Below are positions 7,690 to 15,694 of a DNA stretch of 24,444 nucleotides, in pieces; position 1 is the first letter of the stretch; the number at the start of each line of letters is the position of its first letter. Location: NCBI GenBank assembly GCA_046091165.1, contig JBJTBE010000078.1, positions 1-24,444 of the forward strand, written 5' to 3'. The position numbers and the translations under genes are program-made. A model generated the notes under the pieces. The model searched no databases and had not been told where the DNA came from. It saw nothing but the letters and a program-made list of their open reading frames with translations. The DNA is from F1-60-MAGs163 sp046091165 (lineage in GTDB: Bacteria; Actinomycetota; Thermoleophilia; Solirubrobacterales; Solirubrobacteraceae).

Positions 7690-7716
7690 ATGAACGTCAA
7701 GCAGCGCAGCTCTTGA
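7690..7716 (+). CDS. Candidate 8-codon leader ORF before infC
   Basis: ATG at 7690 opens an 8-codon frame, MNVKQRSS, ending TGA 7714-7716. A TTG at 7681 in the same frame lies 8 nt after TATACT and would add three residues at the N-terminus. It sits between the promoter and infC and is in a different frame from infC. No Shine-Dalgarno is present. It may be chance or a regulatory upstream ORF. Confidence 0.2.
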   Translation: MNVKQRSS

Positions 7717-7735
7717 GCGGCGCCTCGCGCAACTA

Positions 7736-7753
7736 GTGCCGGTACCCCGGCGC
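7736..7753 (+). promoter_or_regulatory. Hairpin covering an alternative infC GTG start
   Basis: GCCGG (7738-7742), loop TACC and CCGGC (7747-7751) form a perfect 5-bp stem. It extends by a U-G and a G-C pair to 7736/7753. The stem would bury the in-frame GTG at 7736, which argues for the ATG at 7766 as the infC start or for structural control. Confidence 0.35.
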
Positions 7754-7765
7754 TTCGACCGGCGA

Positions 7766-8551
7766 ATGCCGGAGCGTGACCAGACTCGGATCAACGAGCG
7801 CATCCGCGTGCCCGAGGTCAGGCTGATCGACGACCAGGGCGAGCAGGCCGGCGTGATGAAGATCGACGACGCCCTGAAGTTCGCCCAGGACCGCGACCTC
7901 GACCTCGTGGAGGTAGCGCCCGAGGCCAAGCCGCCGGTCTGCCGCGTCCTGGACTACTCCAAGTACAAGTACGAGCAGGCCCAGAAGGTCAAGGCGGCCA
8001 AGAAGGGCCAGCAGCAGATCACGATCCGCGAGATCAAGTTCCGTCCCAAGATCGCCGAGCACGACTACGCCACCAAGCGCGGCCACGTCATGCGCTTCCT
8101 CATGCACAAGGACAAGGTGAAGGTGACGATCATGTTCCGTGGCCGCGAGGTCACCCACCCCGAGCAGGGCCGCATGATCCTCGAGCGCCTCTCCCTCGAG
8201 CTGGCGCCGATCGGGCAGATCGACCAGCTCCCCAACCTCGACGGGCGCAACATGACGATGATCCTCGCCCCGACCAAGGAGGTCCTGGGCGGGGAGATCA
8301 CCGAATTCGTGCCCGAGGACCTCACCAACGAGGAGGTCCAGGAGCGGATCCGGCCCGGCAGCACCCGCCGCCAGGCCGAGCCCGCCCCGCAGGAGCCGGC
8401 CACGGAGCCCGAGGCCGAGGAAGCGCCGCAGCCCGCCGACGAGCCGTCGGAGGAGCCCGCCTCCGAAGCAGCTGCCGAAGGGGCCCCGGACGAGCCCGCT
8501 GCCGAGCCGGCCGAAGAGGCCGCCGACGCCGAAGAGGCCGCAGCCGGCTGA
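7766..8551 (+). CDS. infC: Translation initiation factor IF-3 with acidic C-terminal extension
   Basis: IF3 binds the 30S subunit, keeps it apart from 50S and checks start-codon/initiator-tRNA pairing. The N-domain shows INERIRVPEVRLID near the start and PPVCRVLDYSKYKYEQ. The basic linker and C-domain follow with IREIKFRPKIAEHDY, KVKVTIMFRGRE and a closing LAPTKEV. Usual IF3 length is about 170-200 residues. Here about 90 residues follow the core, the last 60 being Ala/Glu/Pro-rich and strongly acidic. I chose the ATG at 7766 (MPERDQTRINERIR) because it gives the usual short lead-in to IN..IR. The GTG at 7736 would add 10 residues and is locked in a hairpin. Neither start has a Shine-Dalgarno. 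rpmI and rplT follow, the conserved infC-rpmI-rplT order. Confidence 0.95.
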   Translation: MPERDQTRINERIRVPEVRLIDDQGEQAGVMKIDDALKFAQDRDLDLVEVAPEAKPPVCRVLDYSKYKYEQAQKVKAAKKGQQQITIREIKFRPKIAEHDYATKRGHVMRFLMHKDKVKVTIMFRGREVTHPEQGRMILERLSLELAPIGQIDQLPNLDGRNMTMILAPTKEVLGGEITEFVPEDLTNEEVQERIRPGSTRRQAEPAPQEPATEPEAEEAPQPADEPSEEPASEAAAEGAPDEPAAEPAEEAADAEEAAAG

Positions 8552-8575
8552 GCGCCCGCCGGCCCGGCGACCTTC

Positions 8576-8581
8576 TATATT
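8576..8581 (+). promoter_or_regulatory. -10 box (TATATT) before rpmI
   Basis: TATATT lies in the 41-bp infC-rpmI gap and ends 11 nt before the rpmI ATG, so a leader of about 4 nt would result. The hexamer stands out against the GC-rich surroundings. It would let L35 and L20 be made independently of infC. Confidence 0.45.
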
Positions 8582-8592
8582 CCCTGCGGCCC

Positions 8593-8793
8593 ATGCCGAA
8601 GATGAAGAGCCATTCGGGCGCCAAGAAGCGCTTCCGCAAGACCGCCAAGGGCAAGCTCCGGGGCCGCCACGCCATGTCGAGCCACATCCTCGAGAAGAAG
8701 TCGCAGAAGCGTAAGCGGGGCTTCCGCAAGCCGGTCGACATCTCCGACACCGACGCTCCGCGCGTGCGCAAGATGCTCGGGGGCGGAAAGTGA
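8593..8793 (+). CDS. rpmI: Large ribosomal subunit protein bL35
   Basis: The 66-residue basic protein starts MPKMKSHSGAKKRFRKTAKG, the signature of bL35, and ends MLGGGK. Length is normal for the family (about 64-66). It is part of the 50S subunit. It lies 41 bp after infC with its own TATATT box. Its TGA overlaps the rplT GTG as GTGA, so L35 and L20 are translationally coupled. Confidence 0.97.
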   Translation: MPKMKSHSGAKKRFRKTAKGKLRGRHAMSSHILEKKSQKRKRGFRKPVDISDTDAPRVRKMLGGGK

Positions 8794-9155
8794 GCCGCGC
8801 CGGACGCTCGGTCCAGTCGCGCCGGCGCCGCAAGGCGACGATCTCGCGCGCCAAGGGCTACCGGGGCAACGCCAACTCCAAGTACCGGGCGGCCAAGCAG
8901 GCGCTGCTCAAGGCCGACGGCTACGCCTACCGCGACCGGCGCAACCGCAAGCGCGACTTCCGGCGGCTCTGGATCACCCGCATCAACGCCGCCGCCCGCC
9001 AGAACGGCATGACCTACTCGACCTTCATGAACGGGCTCTCCGCCGCCGGCGTCGAGCTCGACCGCAAGGTCCTCGCCGACATCGCCGTGCGCGATCCCGA
9101 GGCTTACCGCCGTTTTGCCGCCGTCGCCCGTGAGGCGACGGCCACCGGGGCCTGA
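8790..9155 (+). CDS. rplT: Large ribosomal subunit protein bL20
   Basis: This is a 121-residue 23S rRNA-binding protein needed early in 50S assembly. The conserved central stretch is clear: AKGYRGNANSKYRAAKQA, YAYRDRRNRKRDFRRLWI, then TRINAAARQNGMTYS and LDRKVLADIAVRD. The very basic N-terminus (RRRRK) is normal. The GTG start overlaps the rpmI stop by 4 bases. In many bacteria L20 represses its own operon through the leader. I did not find an obvious mimic of the rRNA site here. The gene is followed by an intrinsic terminator 27 bp downstream. Confidence 0.97.
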   Translation: MSRAGRSVQSRRRRKATISRAKGYRGNANSKYRAAKQALLKADGYAYRDRRNRKRDFRRLWITRINAAARQNGMTYSTFMNGLSAAGVELDRKVLADIAVRDPEAYRRFAAVAREATATGA

Positions 9156-9182
9156 CCCCGAGAGCCGTCATAGCCGACCACC

Positions 9183-9215
9183 GGGCGCCGCTTCCGCAAG
9201 GACGGCGCCCTTTTT
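9183..9215 (+). terminator. Rho-independent terminator after rplT
   Basis: GGGCGCCG (9183-9190) pairs perfectly with CGGCGCCC (9203-9210). The 12-nt loop contains a further TCC/GGA pairing closed by GCAA. The stem is followed at once by five T residues (9211-9215). This is the only textbook intrinsic terminator in the window and it separates the ribosomal genes from the next operon. Confidence 0.9.
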
Positions 9216-9265
9216 GTTGACCAAACCGCCACCCAACCAAACCGAAAGCGAAAGCCGAAAGCCAG
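9216..9265 (+). promoter_or_regulatory. A/C-rich, G-poor leader before the RNA methyltransferase
   Basis: After the terminator the DNA changes to an A/C-rich stretch with TTGACC (9217-9222, a possible -35) and three GAAAG motifs at 9244-9260, just before the ATG at 9266. No good -10 and no Shine-Dalgarno are visible. The stretch should be unstructured in RNA, which could assist translation. The promoter call is weak. Confidence 0.3.
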
Positions 9266-9967
9266 ATGACCATCTCCGACCCCCGCGACCCGCAGCTGCG
9301 CCAGGTGCCGCTCCTGCGCACCCGCAAGGGGCGCGAGCGCAGCGGCCTGTTCGCCGTAGAGGGCGAGGACCTCGTCGCCGCCGCGCAGGCCGCCGGCCGC
9401 GAGCCGGTGGCCCTCTTTGCCGCCCGGGGCAGCGGGCTGCCGGGCACGCCGGTCGAGCCGGAGGTGCTCGACGGGGTGTCGGCGCTGGGCTCGGGCACCC
9501 GCACGATCGGGGTTTACGAGCAGGCCTGGGGCACCCCGGCGGGGCCGCTGGCCATGGCGCTCTGGGGCGTGGGCGACCCGGGAAACGTCGGCACCGTCGC
9601 GCGCAGCGCGCTGGCCTTCGGCGCCTCGTCGCTGCTGCTGGGGCCGGGATGCGCCGACCCTTACGGGCCCAAGGCGGCCCGCGCAAGCATGGGCGCGATC
9701 TTCTCCCTGGTTCCCGCCCGGGTCGAGACCGTCGAGGAGATGCCCGGCACCGTCGTCGCCCTGGCCGCCCGGGAAGGCGAGCCCCTCGCCGGCGAGGGCT
9801 GGCCTGAAGGCGAGATCACCCTGCTGGTCGGCGGCGAGCGCCAGGGGCTGCCGCCGCAGGTCGCCGCGCAGGCCGGCCAGCTGCGCCACATTCCCATCGA
9901 GGGCGACTCGCTGAACGCGGCCATCGCCGCCTCGATAGCCCTCTATGCCGCCTCGGGGAGGGTTTAG
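9266..9967 (+). CDS. SpoU/TrmH-family RNA 2'-O-ribose methyltransferase
   Basis: This 233-residue SPOUT enzyme transfers methyl from SAM to a ribose 2'-OH in rRNA or tRNA; the target base is not readable here. The N-terminal part (10-75) looks like the SpoU substrate-binding domain, with FAVEGEDLV at 29-37. The catalytic domain shows motif 1 GNVGTVARSALAFGA (106-120), motif 2 LLVGGERQGLP (186-196) and motif 3 IPIEGDSLNAAIAASIALY (209-227), which together form the trefoil-knot cofactor site. The ATG follows an unusual A/C-rich leader. It is directly upstream of pheS, a neighbourhood I recall as common in bacteria, and probably heads the trmH-pheST-arg transcript. Confidence 0.92.
   Translation: MTISDPRDPQLRQVPLLRTRKGRERSGLFAVEGEDLVAAAQAAGREPVALFAARGSGLPGTPVEPEVLDGVSALGSGTRTIGVYEQAWGTPAGPLAMALWGVGDPGNVGTVARSALAFGASSLLLGPGCADPYGPKAARASMGAIFSLVPARVETVEEMPGTVVALAAREGEPLAGEGWPEGEITLLVGGERQGLPPQVAAQAGQLRHIPIEGDSLNAAIAASIALYAASGRV
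9955..9961 (+). promoter_or_regulatory. Shine-Dalgarno (GGGGAGG) fixing the pheS start
   Basis: GGGGAGG lies inside the last codons of the methyltransferase gene, 7 nt before the GTG at 9969. It is the best ribosome binding site in the window and supports GTG 9969 over the ATGs at 9945 and 9981. Confidence 0.65.
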
Positions 9968-9968
9968 G

Positions 9969-11048
9969 GTGGCTGCTTCGATGATCGAGCGCGTAGGGCA
10001 GATCCGCGACGAGGCCGCAGCGGCCGTCTCCGGCGCCTCGACGACCTCCGAGCTGGACGAGGTCAGGGTCCGCTTCCTGGGCCGCCGCGCCGAGCTGCCG
10101 CAGCTGCTGAGGTCGGTCGCCGAGCTTCCCGCCGAGGAGCGCGGCGAGGCCGGAAGGGCCGCCAACCAGGCCCGCCAGGAGCTCGAGGCGATGATCGAGG
10201 CCCGCGGGGCCGAGCTCGAGCTCGCCGAGCTGGAGGCCGGGCTGGAGAGCGGCCGGGTGGACGTAACCCTTCCCGGCAGCCCGGCCGAGCCGGTCGGCTC
10301 GCTCCACCTGCTCACGCGCACGCGGCGCGAGATCGAGGACGTCTTCTGCGGCCTGGGCTACACGGTCTACTCGGGCCCGGAGGTCGAGACCGTCCACTAC
10401 AACTTCGACGCCCTCAACCACGACCCGTCGCACCCGGCCCGCGCCCGCACCGACACCTTCTACGTCGAGGGCGGCGGCGAAGGTCCCGACGAGCGCCTGC
10501 TGCGCACCCACACCTCGCCGATGCAGGTACGCATCATGGAGGAGAATCCGCCGCCGGTGGCCCTCCTCATCCCCGGCCGGGTCTACCGCCGCGACAGCGA
10601 CGCCACCCACACGCCCCAGTTCCACCAGATCGAGGGGCTGGTCGTCGACGAGGACGTGACCCTCGCCGACCTCAAGGGCACGCTCCTGGCCTTCGCCCGC
10701 GCGATCTTCGGCGACGAGCGCGAGATCCGCCTGCGGCCGCACTTCTTCCCGTTCACCGAGCCGAGCGTCGAGGTCGACGTCTCATGCTTCATGTGCACGG
10801 CGGGAGCGCTCGATGACGGCTCGCGCTGCCCGCTCTGCAAGGGCACCGGCTGGCTCGAGGTGCTCGGCTCGGGCATGGTCGACCCCAACGTCTTCGGCTG
10901 GGTGCGCGAGGGCGGCTACGACCCCGAGCTCCACCAGGGCTTCGCCTTCGGCCTCGGGATCGAGCGGATAGCGATGCTCCGCCACGGCATTCCCGACCTG
11001 CGGATCTTCTACGACAACGACCTGCGCTTCCTGCGCCAGTTCGCCTGA
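9969..11048 (+). CDS. pheS: Phenylalanyl-tRNA synthetase alpha subunit
   Basis: This is the catalytic alpha subunit of the alpha2-beta2 PheRS that charges tRNA-Phe. The 359-residue product has an N-terminal coiled-coil region (about 1-95). The class II core includes HTSPMQVRIM, motif 2 around RVYRRDSDATHTPQFHQIEG, and motif 3 FGLGIERIAMLRHGIPDLR near the end. The SCFMC...RCPLCKGTGWLE stretch has four cysteines as two CxxC pairs. Many bacterial PheS proteins have a related Cys-rich loop. The GTG at 9969 is 1 nt after the methyltransferase stop and 7 nt after GGGGAGG. ATG 9981 (MIERVGQ) is the alternative. pheT starts 7 nt downstream. Confidence 0.97.
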   Translation: MAASMIERVGQIRDEAAAAVSGASTTSELDEVRVRFLGRRAELPQLLRSVAELPAEERGEAGRAANQARQELEAMIEARGAELELAELEAGLESGRVDVTLPGSPAEPVGSLHLLTRTRREIEDVFCGLGYTVYSGPEVETVHYNFDALNHDPSHPARARTDTFYVEGGGEGPDERLLRTHTSPMQVRIMEENPPPVALLIPGRVYRRDSDATHTPQFHQIEGLVVDEDVTLADLKGTLLAFARAIFGDEREIRLRPHFFPFTEPSVEVDVSCFMCTAGALDDGSRCPLCKGTGWLEVLGSGMVDPNVFGWVREGGYDPELHQGFAFGLGIERIAMLRHGIPDLRIFYDNDLRFLRQFA

Positions 11049-11055
11049 GGCCCTG

Positions 11056-13467
11056 ATGCTCGTCCCGATCGAATGGCTCGAGGAGTACGTCCAGCCCGGC
11101 ATGGAGCCCGGTGTGCTCGGCGAGCGCCTGGCGCTGACCGGCACCGAGGTCGACCGCGTCCACGAGGCGGCCCCGGTCTCCGACGAGAAGCTCGTGATCG
11201 GGCAGGTCACCGCCTGCGAGAAGCACCCCGACGCCGACCGGCTCAGCGTCTGCACCGTCGACGTCGGAGCAGACGAGCCGTCGACGATCGTCTGCGGGGC
11301 ACCGAACATCGCCGCCGGCCAGACGGTGGCCGTCGCGCTGCCCGGCTCGCGCCTGCCGGACGGCACGAAGATCAAGAAGTCCAAGCTCCGCGGCGTCGCC
11401 TCGGCGGGGATGATCCTCTCCGAGCGCGAGCTCGGCCTCAGCGAGGAGCACGACGGGATCATGGTCCTGGACGAGGGCCCGGAACCCGGCTCGCCGCTCG
11501 CGGCCGCACTGCCGGCGCCCAGGGCGGTGCTGGAGCTAGAGATCACGCCCAACCGGCCCGACTGCCTGGGGATTTACGGCGTCGCGCGCGAGGTCCACGC
11601 CGCCACCGGGGCCCCGCTTGCCGCGCCCCCCTGGGAGCAGGACCCCGGCGGGGGCTCCCTCGGCCAGGCGCCCGGCGGGATCGAGGTTGTCGTCGAGGCC
11701 CCGGAGCTCTGCCCGCGCTTCACCGCCCGGGTCTTCGAGGGCGTCACCGTCGGCCCCTCGCCGGCCTGGCTGGCCGACCGGCTGCTCGCCGCCGGCCAGC
11801 GGCCGATCAACAACATCGTCGACATCACCAACTACGTGATGCTTCTCTGCGGCCACCCGCTCCACGCCTTCGACCTGGACCGGATCTCCGGCGGCCGGCT
11901 CGTCGTGCGCCGGGCCCAGGCGGGGGAGAAGCTCGTAACCCTCGACGGCGAGGAGCGCGAGCTGCTCGCCGAGGACTGCGTGATCGCCGACGAGGGGGGA
12001 GTTACCTCGCTGGCCGGCGTGATGGGCGGCGAGCGCTCCGAGGTGAGCGAGCAGACCACGCGCGTCCTGCTCGAGGTCGCCGTCTGGGAGCCGGCGACGA
12101 TCAACCGCACCGCCCAGCGCCTGGCCCTGCGCAGCGAGGCCTCGGCGCGGTTCGAGAAGGGGCTCCCGCCGGAGGGCGCCCTGGAGGCCCTGGCCGTGGC
12201 CAGCGCCCTGGTCTGCGAGCTCGCCGGGGCGACCCTCCTGCCCGGAACCGTCGACGTCGGCGGCGCCGGGGAGCCCGGGCCCGCGATCACGCTCAGGGAG
12301 GAGCGGCTGGCCGGCCTGCTCGGCTCGCCGGTGACGATCGCCCGCGCCGCGGAGATCCTCGCGTCGCTCGGCTTCGGCGTCGAGCTCTCGGGCGACGGGC
12401 TGACCGCCCAGGTGCCCGCGTTCCGGCGCCGGGACGTGACCCGCGAGGCCGACCTCATCGAGGAGGTCGCCCGGATCGAGGGGTTCGAGGATCTCCCCGC
12501 CACGCTGCCGCCCAATCGCAGCGGCCGCGCCGGCGGCCTCACGCCGGCCCAGGTTCTCATCCGCCGTGCCGAGGGCCTCCTCGCCGGCCGTGGCCTGGCC
12601 GAGGTCGTCGGCTGGTCGTTCGGCGACCCGCAGGCCCTCGCCACCTTCACCGCCGATGAGCTGGTCCGCATCGAGAACCCGATGAGCGAGGCCCAGTCGG
12701 CGATGCGGCCCTCGGTGCTCCCGTCGCTGCTCGACCTCGCCGCGCTCAACGCCTCGCGCGGCGCCGGCCGGATCGCCCTGTTCGAGTCCGGCACCGCCTA
12801 CGCACCGGCACCGGCCGACGCCCCGCTGCCCGCCCGCGAGCGTCACGAGCTCGCCGCGGTCCTCTCGGGCCCGGTCCGGCCTCCCACCTGGCTGGACACC
12901 GAGCCCCAGCCGGCCGGGATCTTCACCGCCCGTGCCCTGACCGGCGACCTGATGGAGGCGCTCGGCGTGGCCTGGGAGCCGCGCGAGGGCGGCCCGGCGT
13001 TCCTGGAGCCCGGCCGCGCGGCGACCGTCGTCACCGCGGAGGGGGAGATGGGCTGGTTCGGCGAGGTCCATCCCGCCGTCTGCGCCCGCTGGGGGCTCGA
13101 GGCGCCGGTGGCGGCGCTGGCCATCGACCTCGGGCGGCTGGCGGAGATGGCCACCGGGCCGGCCCGCTTCGAACCCTTCGCCTCGGTGCCGCCGGTCCGC
13201 GAAGACCTCGCCGTGATCCTCCCGGCCACCGTCGGCGCCGGGGAGCTCGTGGCGTGTATCCGCGAGGCCGGGGGCGAGCTGGTCAGCGAGGTCGAGATCT
13301 TCGACGTCTACTCCGGCGACCAGGTCGGCGAAGGGAAGGTCTCGCTGGCCGTCCACGTCGAGTTCCGCGACCCGGAGCGCACCCTCACCGACGAGGACGT
13401 CGCGCCGCTGCGGGAGAAGATCGTCGCCGCGATCGGCGCCCGGCTGGGGGGTGAGCTGCGTGGCTGA
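11056..13467 (+). CDS. pheT: Phenylalanyl-tRNA synthetase beta subunit
   Basis: The 803-residue beta subunit forms the PheRS heterotetramer with PheS, edits misacylated tRNA and binds tRNA-Phe. An N-terminal tRNA-binding OB domain (about 45-150) contains HPDADRLSVCTVD and VCGAPNIAAGQ. The B3/B4 editing domain follows (LAGVMGGERSEV region). A B5 domain is recognisable by ITLREERLAGLLG through PAFRRRDVTREADLIEEVARIEGF. The protein closes with an FDX-ACB anticodon-binding domain (VPPVREDLAVILPA to the end). Length is normal. GAGG overlapping the pheS stop lies 5 nt before the ATG. The 3' end overlaps argC by 8 bases, linking tRNA charging to arginine biosynthesis on one transcript. Confidence 0.97.
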   Translation: MLVPIEWLEEYVQPGMEPGVLGERLALTGTEVDRVHEAAPVSDEKLVIGQVTACEKHPDADRLSVCTVDVGADEPSTIVCGAPNIAAGQTVAVALPGSRLPDGTKIKKSKLRGVASAGMILSERELGLSEEHDGIMVLDEGPEPGSPLAAALPAPRAVLELEITPNRPDCLGIYGVAREVHAATGAPLAAPPWEQDPGGGSLGQAPGGIEVVVEAPELCPRFTARVFEGVTVGPSPAWLADRLLAAGQRPINNIVDITNYVMLLCGHPLHAFDLDRISGGRLVVRRAQAGEKLVTLDGEERELLAEDCVIADEGGVTSLAGVMGGERSEVSEQTTRVLLEVAVWEPATINRTAQRLALRSEASARFEKGLPPEGALEALAVASALVCELAGATLLPGTVDVGGAGEPGPAITLREERLAGLLGSPVTIARAAEILASLGFGVELSGDGLTAQVPAFRRRDVTREADLIEEVARIEGFEDLPATLPPNRSGRAGGLTPAQVLIRRAEGLLAGRGLAEVVGWSFGDPQALATFTADELVRIENPMSEAQSAMRPSVLPSLLDLAALNASRGAGRIALFESGTAYAPAPADAPLPARERHELAAVLSGPVRPPTWLDTEPQPAGIFTARALTGDLMEALGVAWEPREGGPAFLEPGRAATVVTAEGEMGWFGEVHPAVCARWGLEAPVAALAIDLGRLAEMATGPARFEPFASVPPVREDLAVILPATVGAGELVACIREAGGELVSEVEIFDVYSGDQVGEGKVSLAVHVEFRDPERTLTDEDVAPLREKIVAAIGARLGGELRG

Positions 13468-14452
13468 GCCGCGGATCCTCGTCGCCGGCGCCTCCGGCTA
13501 CTCCGGCGCCCTGGCCGCCGCGCTCGTCGACGGCCACCCGGGCCTCGAGCTGGCCCATGTCACGAGCCGCTCAAACACCGGCGAGCGCCTGCGCGACCTC
13601 TATCCCCGCCACCGCGTGGACCTCGTGCTCGAGGAGTTCGACCTCGATCGCCACGGCGACGTCGACGCCGCGATCGTCGCCTACCCGCACGGCGCCTCGG
13701 CGCCGGTGGTGGCCGGCCTGCGCGAGAAGGGCGTGAAGGTGGTCGACCTCAGCGCCGACTTTCGCCTGCGCGACCGGGACGTTTACGAGGAGTGGTACGT
13801 CCCGCATGCCGCGCCGCAGCTGCTCGCGGAGGCGGTCTACGGCCTGCCCGAGCTCTACCGCGAGCAGATCCGGGGCGCCGGCCTGGTGGCCAACCCCGGC
13901 TGCTACCCGACCGCCGTCCTCCTGGCCCTCGCGCCGGTCGCCGCCGCGCTGCAGGACGTGGTGATCGACGCCAAGAGCGGGGTCTCGGGCGCCGGGCGCG
14001 AGCCGACCGGGGTGACCCACTTCGTCAGCATCGACGAGAACGTCCACCCCTACGGCGTCGGCCGCCACCGGCACATGCCGGAGATCGACCAGGAGCTCGC
14101 CGCCGCCGGCGCGCAGGGCATCACCGCCGCCTTCACCCCGCACCTGCTCCCGCTCGACCAGGGAGAGCTCGTCTCCTGCTACCTGAAGGTCGACGACCCC
14201 CAGGGGGCCCTGGCTCTCTACGAGGAGCGCTGGGGAGATGAGCGGTTCGTCGAGCTCACCGACGCGATGCCGGGCGTGAAGGACGTGCAGGGCACCAACG
14301 TCTGCCGCATCCACGTCCACCCCGACGAGCGCACCGGCCGGCTCTTCGCCTTTGCCGCCATCGACAACCTCTGGAAGGGCGCAGCCTCCCAGGCGGTCCA
14401 GAACCTCAACCTGATGCTCGGCCTCGACGAGGCGGCGGGAATTGCCCCGTGA
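13460..14452 (+). CDS. argC: N-acetyl-gamma-glutamyl-phosphate reductase
   Basis: Third step of arginine synthesis: NADPH-dependent reduction of N-acetylglutamyl phosphate to the semialdehyde. From the chosen start the product is 330 residues. The Rossmann motif GASGYSG is at 10-16, SADFRLRD at 98-105, the catalytic cysteine in NPGCYPT (Cys148), and the GRHRHMPEI segment at 201-209 with the conserved histidines. I prefer GTG 13460 (VAEPRILVAG), preceded by GGTGAG 4 nt upstream and overlapping the pheT stop. GTG 13451 would add three residues but has no spaced Shine-Dalgarno. argJ begins in the argC stop codon, so translation is coupled. Confidence 0.96.
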   Translation: MAEPRILVAGASGYSGALAAALVDGHPGLELAHVTSRSNTGERLRDLYPRHRVDLVLEEFDLDRHGDVDAAIVAYPHGASAPVVAGLREKGVKVVDLSADFRLRDRDVYEEWYVPHAAPQLLAEAVYGLPELYREQIRGAGLVANPGCYPTAVLLALAPVAAALQDVVIDAKSGVSGAGREPTGVTHFVSIDENVHPYGVGRHRHMPEIDQELAAAGAQGITAAFTPHLLPLDQGELVSCYLKVDDPQGALALYEERWGDERFVELTDAMPGVKDVQGTNVCRIHVHPDERTGRLFAFAAIDNLWKGAASQAVQNLNLMLGLDEAAGIAP

Positions 14453-15693
14453 GGCCCGCCGGCCTCTTCAACTCGCGCTGGGTGGAGCTGCCCGAGGGGG
14501 CCCGCGAGCTCTCCGGCGGGCTGCCCACCGGCTTTGCCGGCGGGGGCACCTCGGCCGGCCTCAAGCCCTCCGGCGCCCCGGACGTCGGCGTGATGCTCGG
14601 CGAGGGGCGTGACGTAACCAGCGCCGCGCGCTTCACCCGCTCGGGCGTGCAGGCCGCGCCGGTCCAGGTGACGCGCGAGCGCTGCGCCCTGGAGGACATC
14701 AACGCCGTCGTCGTCAACTCCGGCAACGCCAACGCGGCCACCGGCCAGGCGGGGATCGCCGCGGCGGTCGCGGTGCAGGAGGCGGCGGCCCGTGACCTGG
14801 GCCTGGAGCCCTCGCAGGTCGCGGTCTGCTCTACCGGGGTCATCGGCCATCCGCTCGACCCGGCCCCGATCATGACCGCGGTCACCGGCCTGGCCGGCAC
14901 GATCGACGCCGCCGGCGACGAGGCCTTCCAGGAGGCGATCATGACCACCGACGCCTTCGAGAAGCGCGCCTCGATCGAGGTCGAGCTCTCCGGCGGCGAG
15001 GTGTGGATCAGCGCCCAGGCCAAGGGCGCCGGGATGATCCAGCCGAGCTTCGCGACGATGCTCTGCTTCATCGAGACCGACGCGCGCCTGGAGGAGCAGA
15101 CCGCCGACCTGCTGCTCGGCGTGACGGTGAAGCGCAGCTTCGACCGCATCTCGGTCGACGGCCAGCTCTCCACCAACGACACGGTGATCCTGATGGCCAG
15201 CGGCGACTCGGGGGTCGCCGTCGAGCCCGAGAGCGAGGACGAGAAGGTCTTCGGTCGCGCGCTCGACGAGCTGATGCGCGCCCTGGCGATCGCGATCGTT
15301 CGCGACGGCGAGGGCTCCGAGCGGGTGGGGCGGGTGCTGGTCCGCGGCGGCCACGGCGCCTCGGTGGAGCGGGTGGCGCGCGCGGTGGCCAACTCGCCGC
15401 TGGTCAAGACGGCGCTCCACGGCGGCGACCCCAACTGGGGCCGGATCGCCCAGGCGGCGGGGATGAGCGTGCCGGACAGCGCGCCGCTGCCGGTCGACGT
15501 CTCGATCGAGGGAATCCAGCTCTGCGTGGCCGGCGAGGTCGTCCCGCACGACGAAAGCGAGCTTGCGAAGCAGGTAAGCGGGGCCGAGGTCGAGTACACC
15601 GTGGGATTGCCCGGCGACGGCTTCGAGGCCGAGTGCTTCTTCTCGGACCTGGGCAACGAGTACATCCGCATCAACGCCGAGTACACGACCTGA
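14449..15693 (+). CDS. argJ: Glutamate N-acetyltransferase / amino-acid acetyltransferase (ornithine acetyltransferase)
   Basis: ArgJ moves the acetyl group from N-acetylornithine to glutamate, recycling it; bifunctional forms also use acetyl-CoA. The 414-residue precursor is cut by itself into alpha and beta chains. The cleavage motif is visible as KGAGMIQPSFATML, with the Ala-Thr bond before the nucleophile Thr203. The NSGNANAATG segment and the HGGDPNWGRI segment near the end are typical of the family. The GTG start overlaps the argC stop by 4 bases. No argA-like gene is present in the window, so this enzyme may also make the first N-acetylglutamate, but mono- versus bifunctional activity cannot be told from sequence alone. 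Confidence 0.96.
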   Translation: MRPAGLFNSRWVELPEGARELSGGLPTGFAGGGTSAGLKPSGAPDVGVMLGEGRDVTSAARFTRSGVQAAPVQVTRERCALEDINAVVVNSGNANAATGQAGIAAAVAVQEAAARDLGLEPSQVAVCSTGVIGHPLDPAPIMTAVTGLAGTIDAAGDEAFQEAIMTTDAFEKRASIEVELSGGEVWISAQAKGAGMIQPSFATMLCFIETDARLEEQTADLLLGVTVKRSFDRISVDGQLSTNDTVILMASGDSGVAVEPESEDEKVFGRALDELMRALAIAIVRDGEGSERVGRVLVRGGHGASVERVARAVANSPLVKTALHGGDPNWGRIAQAAGMSVPDSAPLPVDVSIEGIQLCVAGEVVPHDESELAKQVSGAEVEYTVGLPGDGFEAECFFSDLGNEYIRINAEYTT

Positions 15694-15694
15694 G

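Noticed and set aside
9945..9968. ATG at 9945 as pheS start
   Set aside because: It overlaps the methyltransferase end by 23 bases with no Shine-Dalgarno, while GTG 9969 has GGGGAGG at the right distance.
11536..13356. 606-codon minus-strand frame antisense to pheT
   Set aside because: Shadow of pheT codons with no family motifs.
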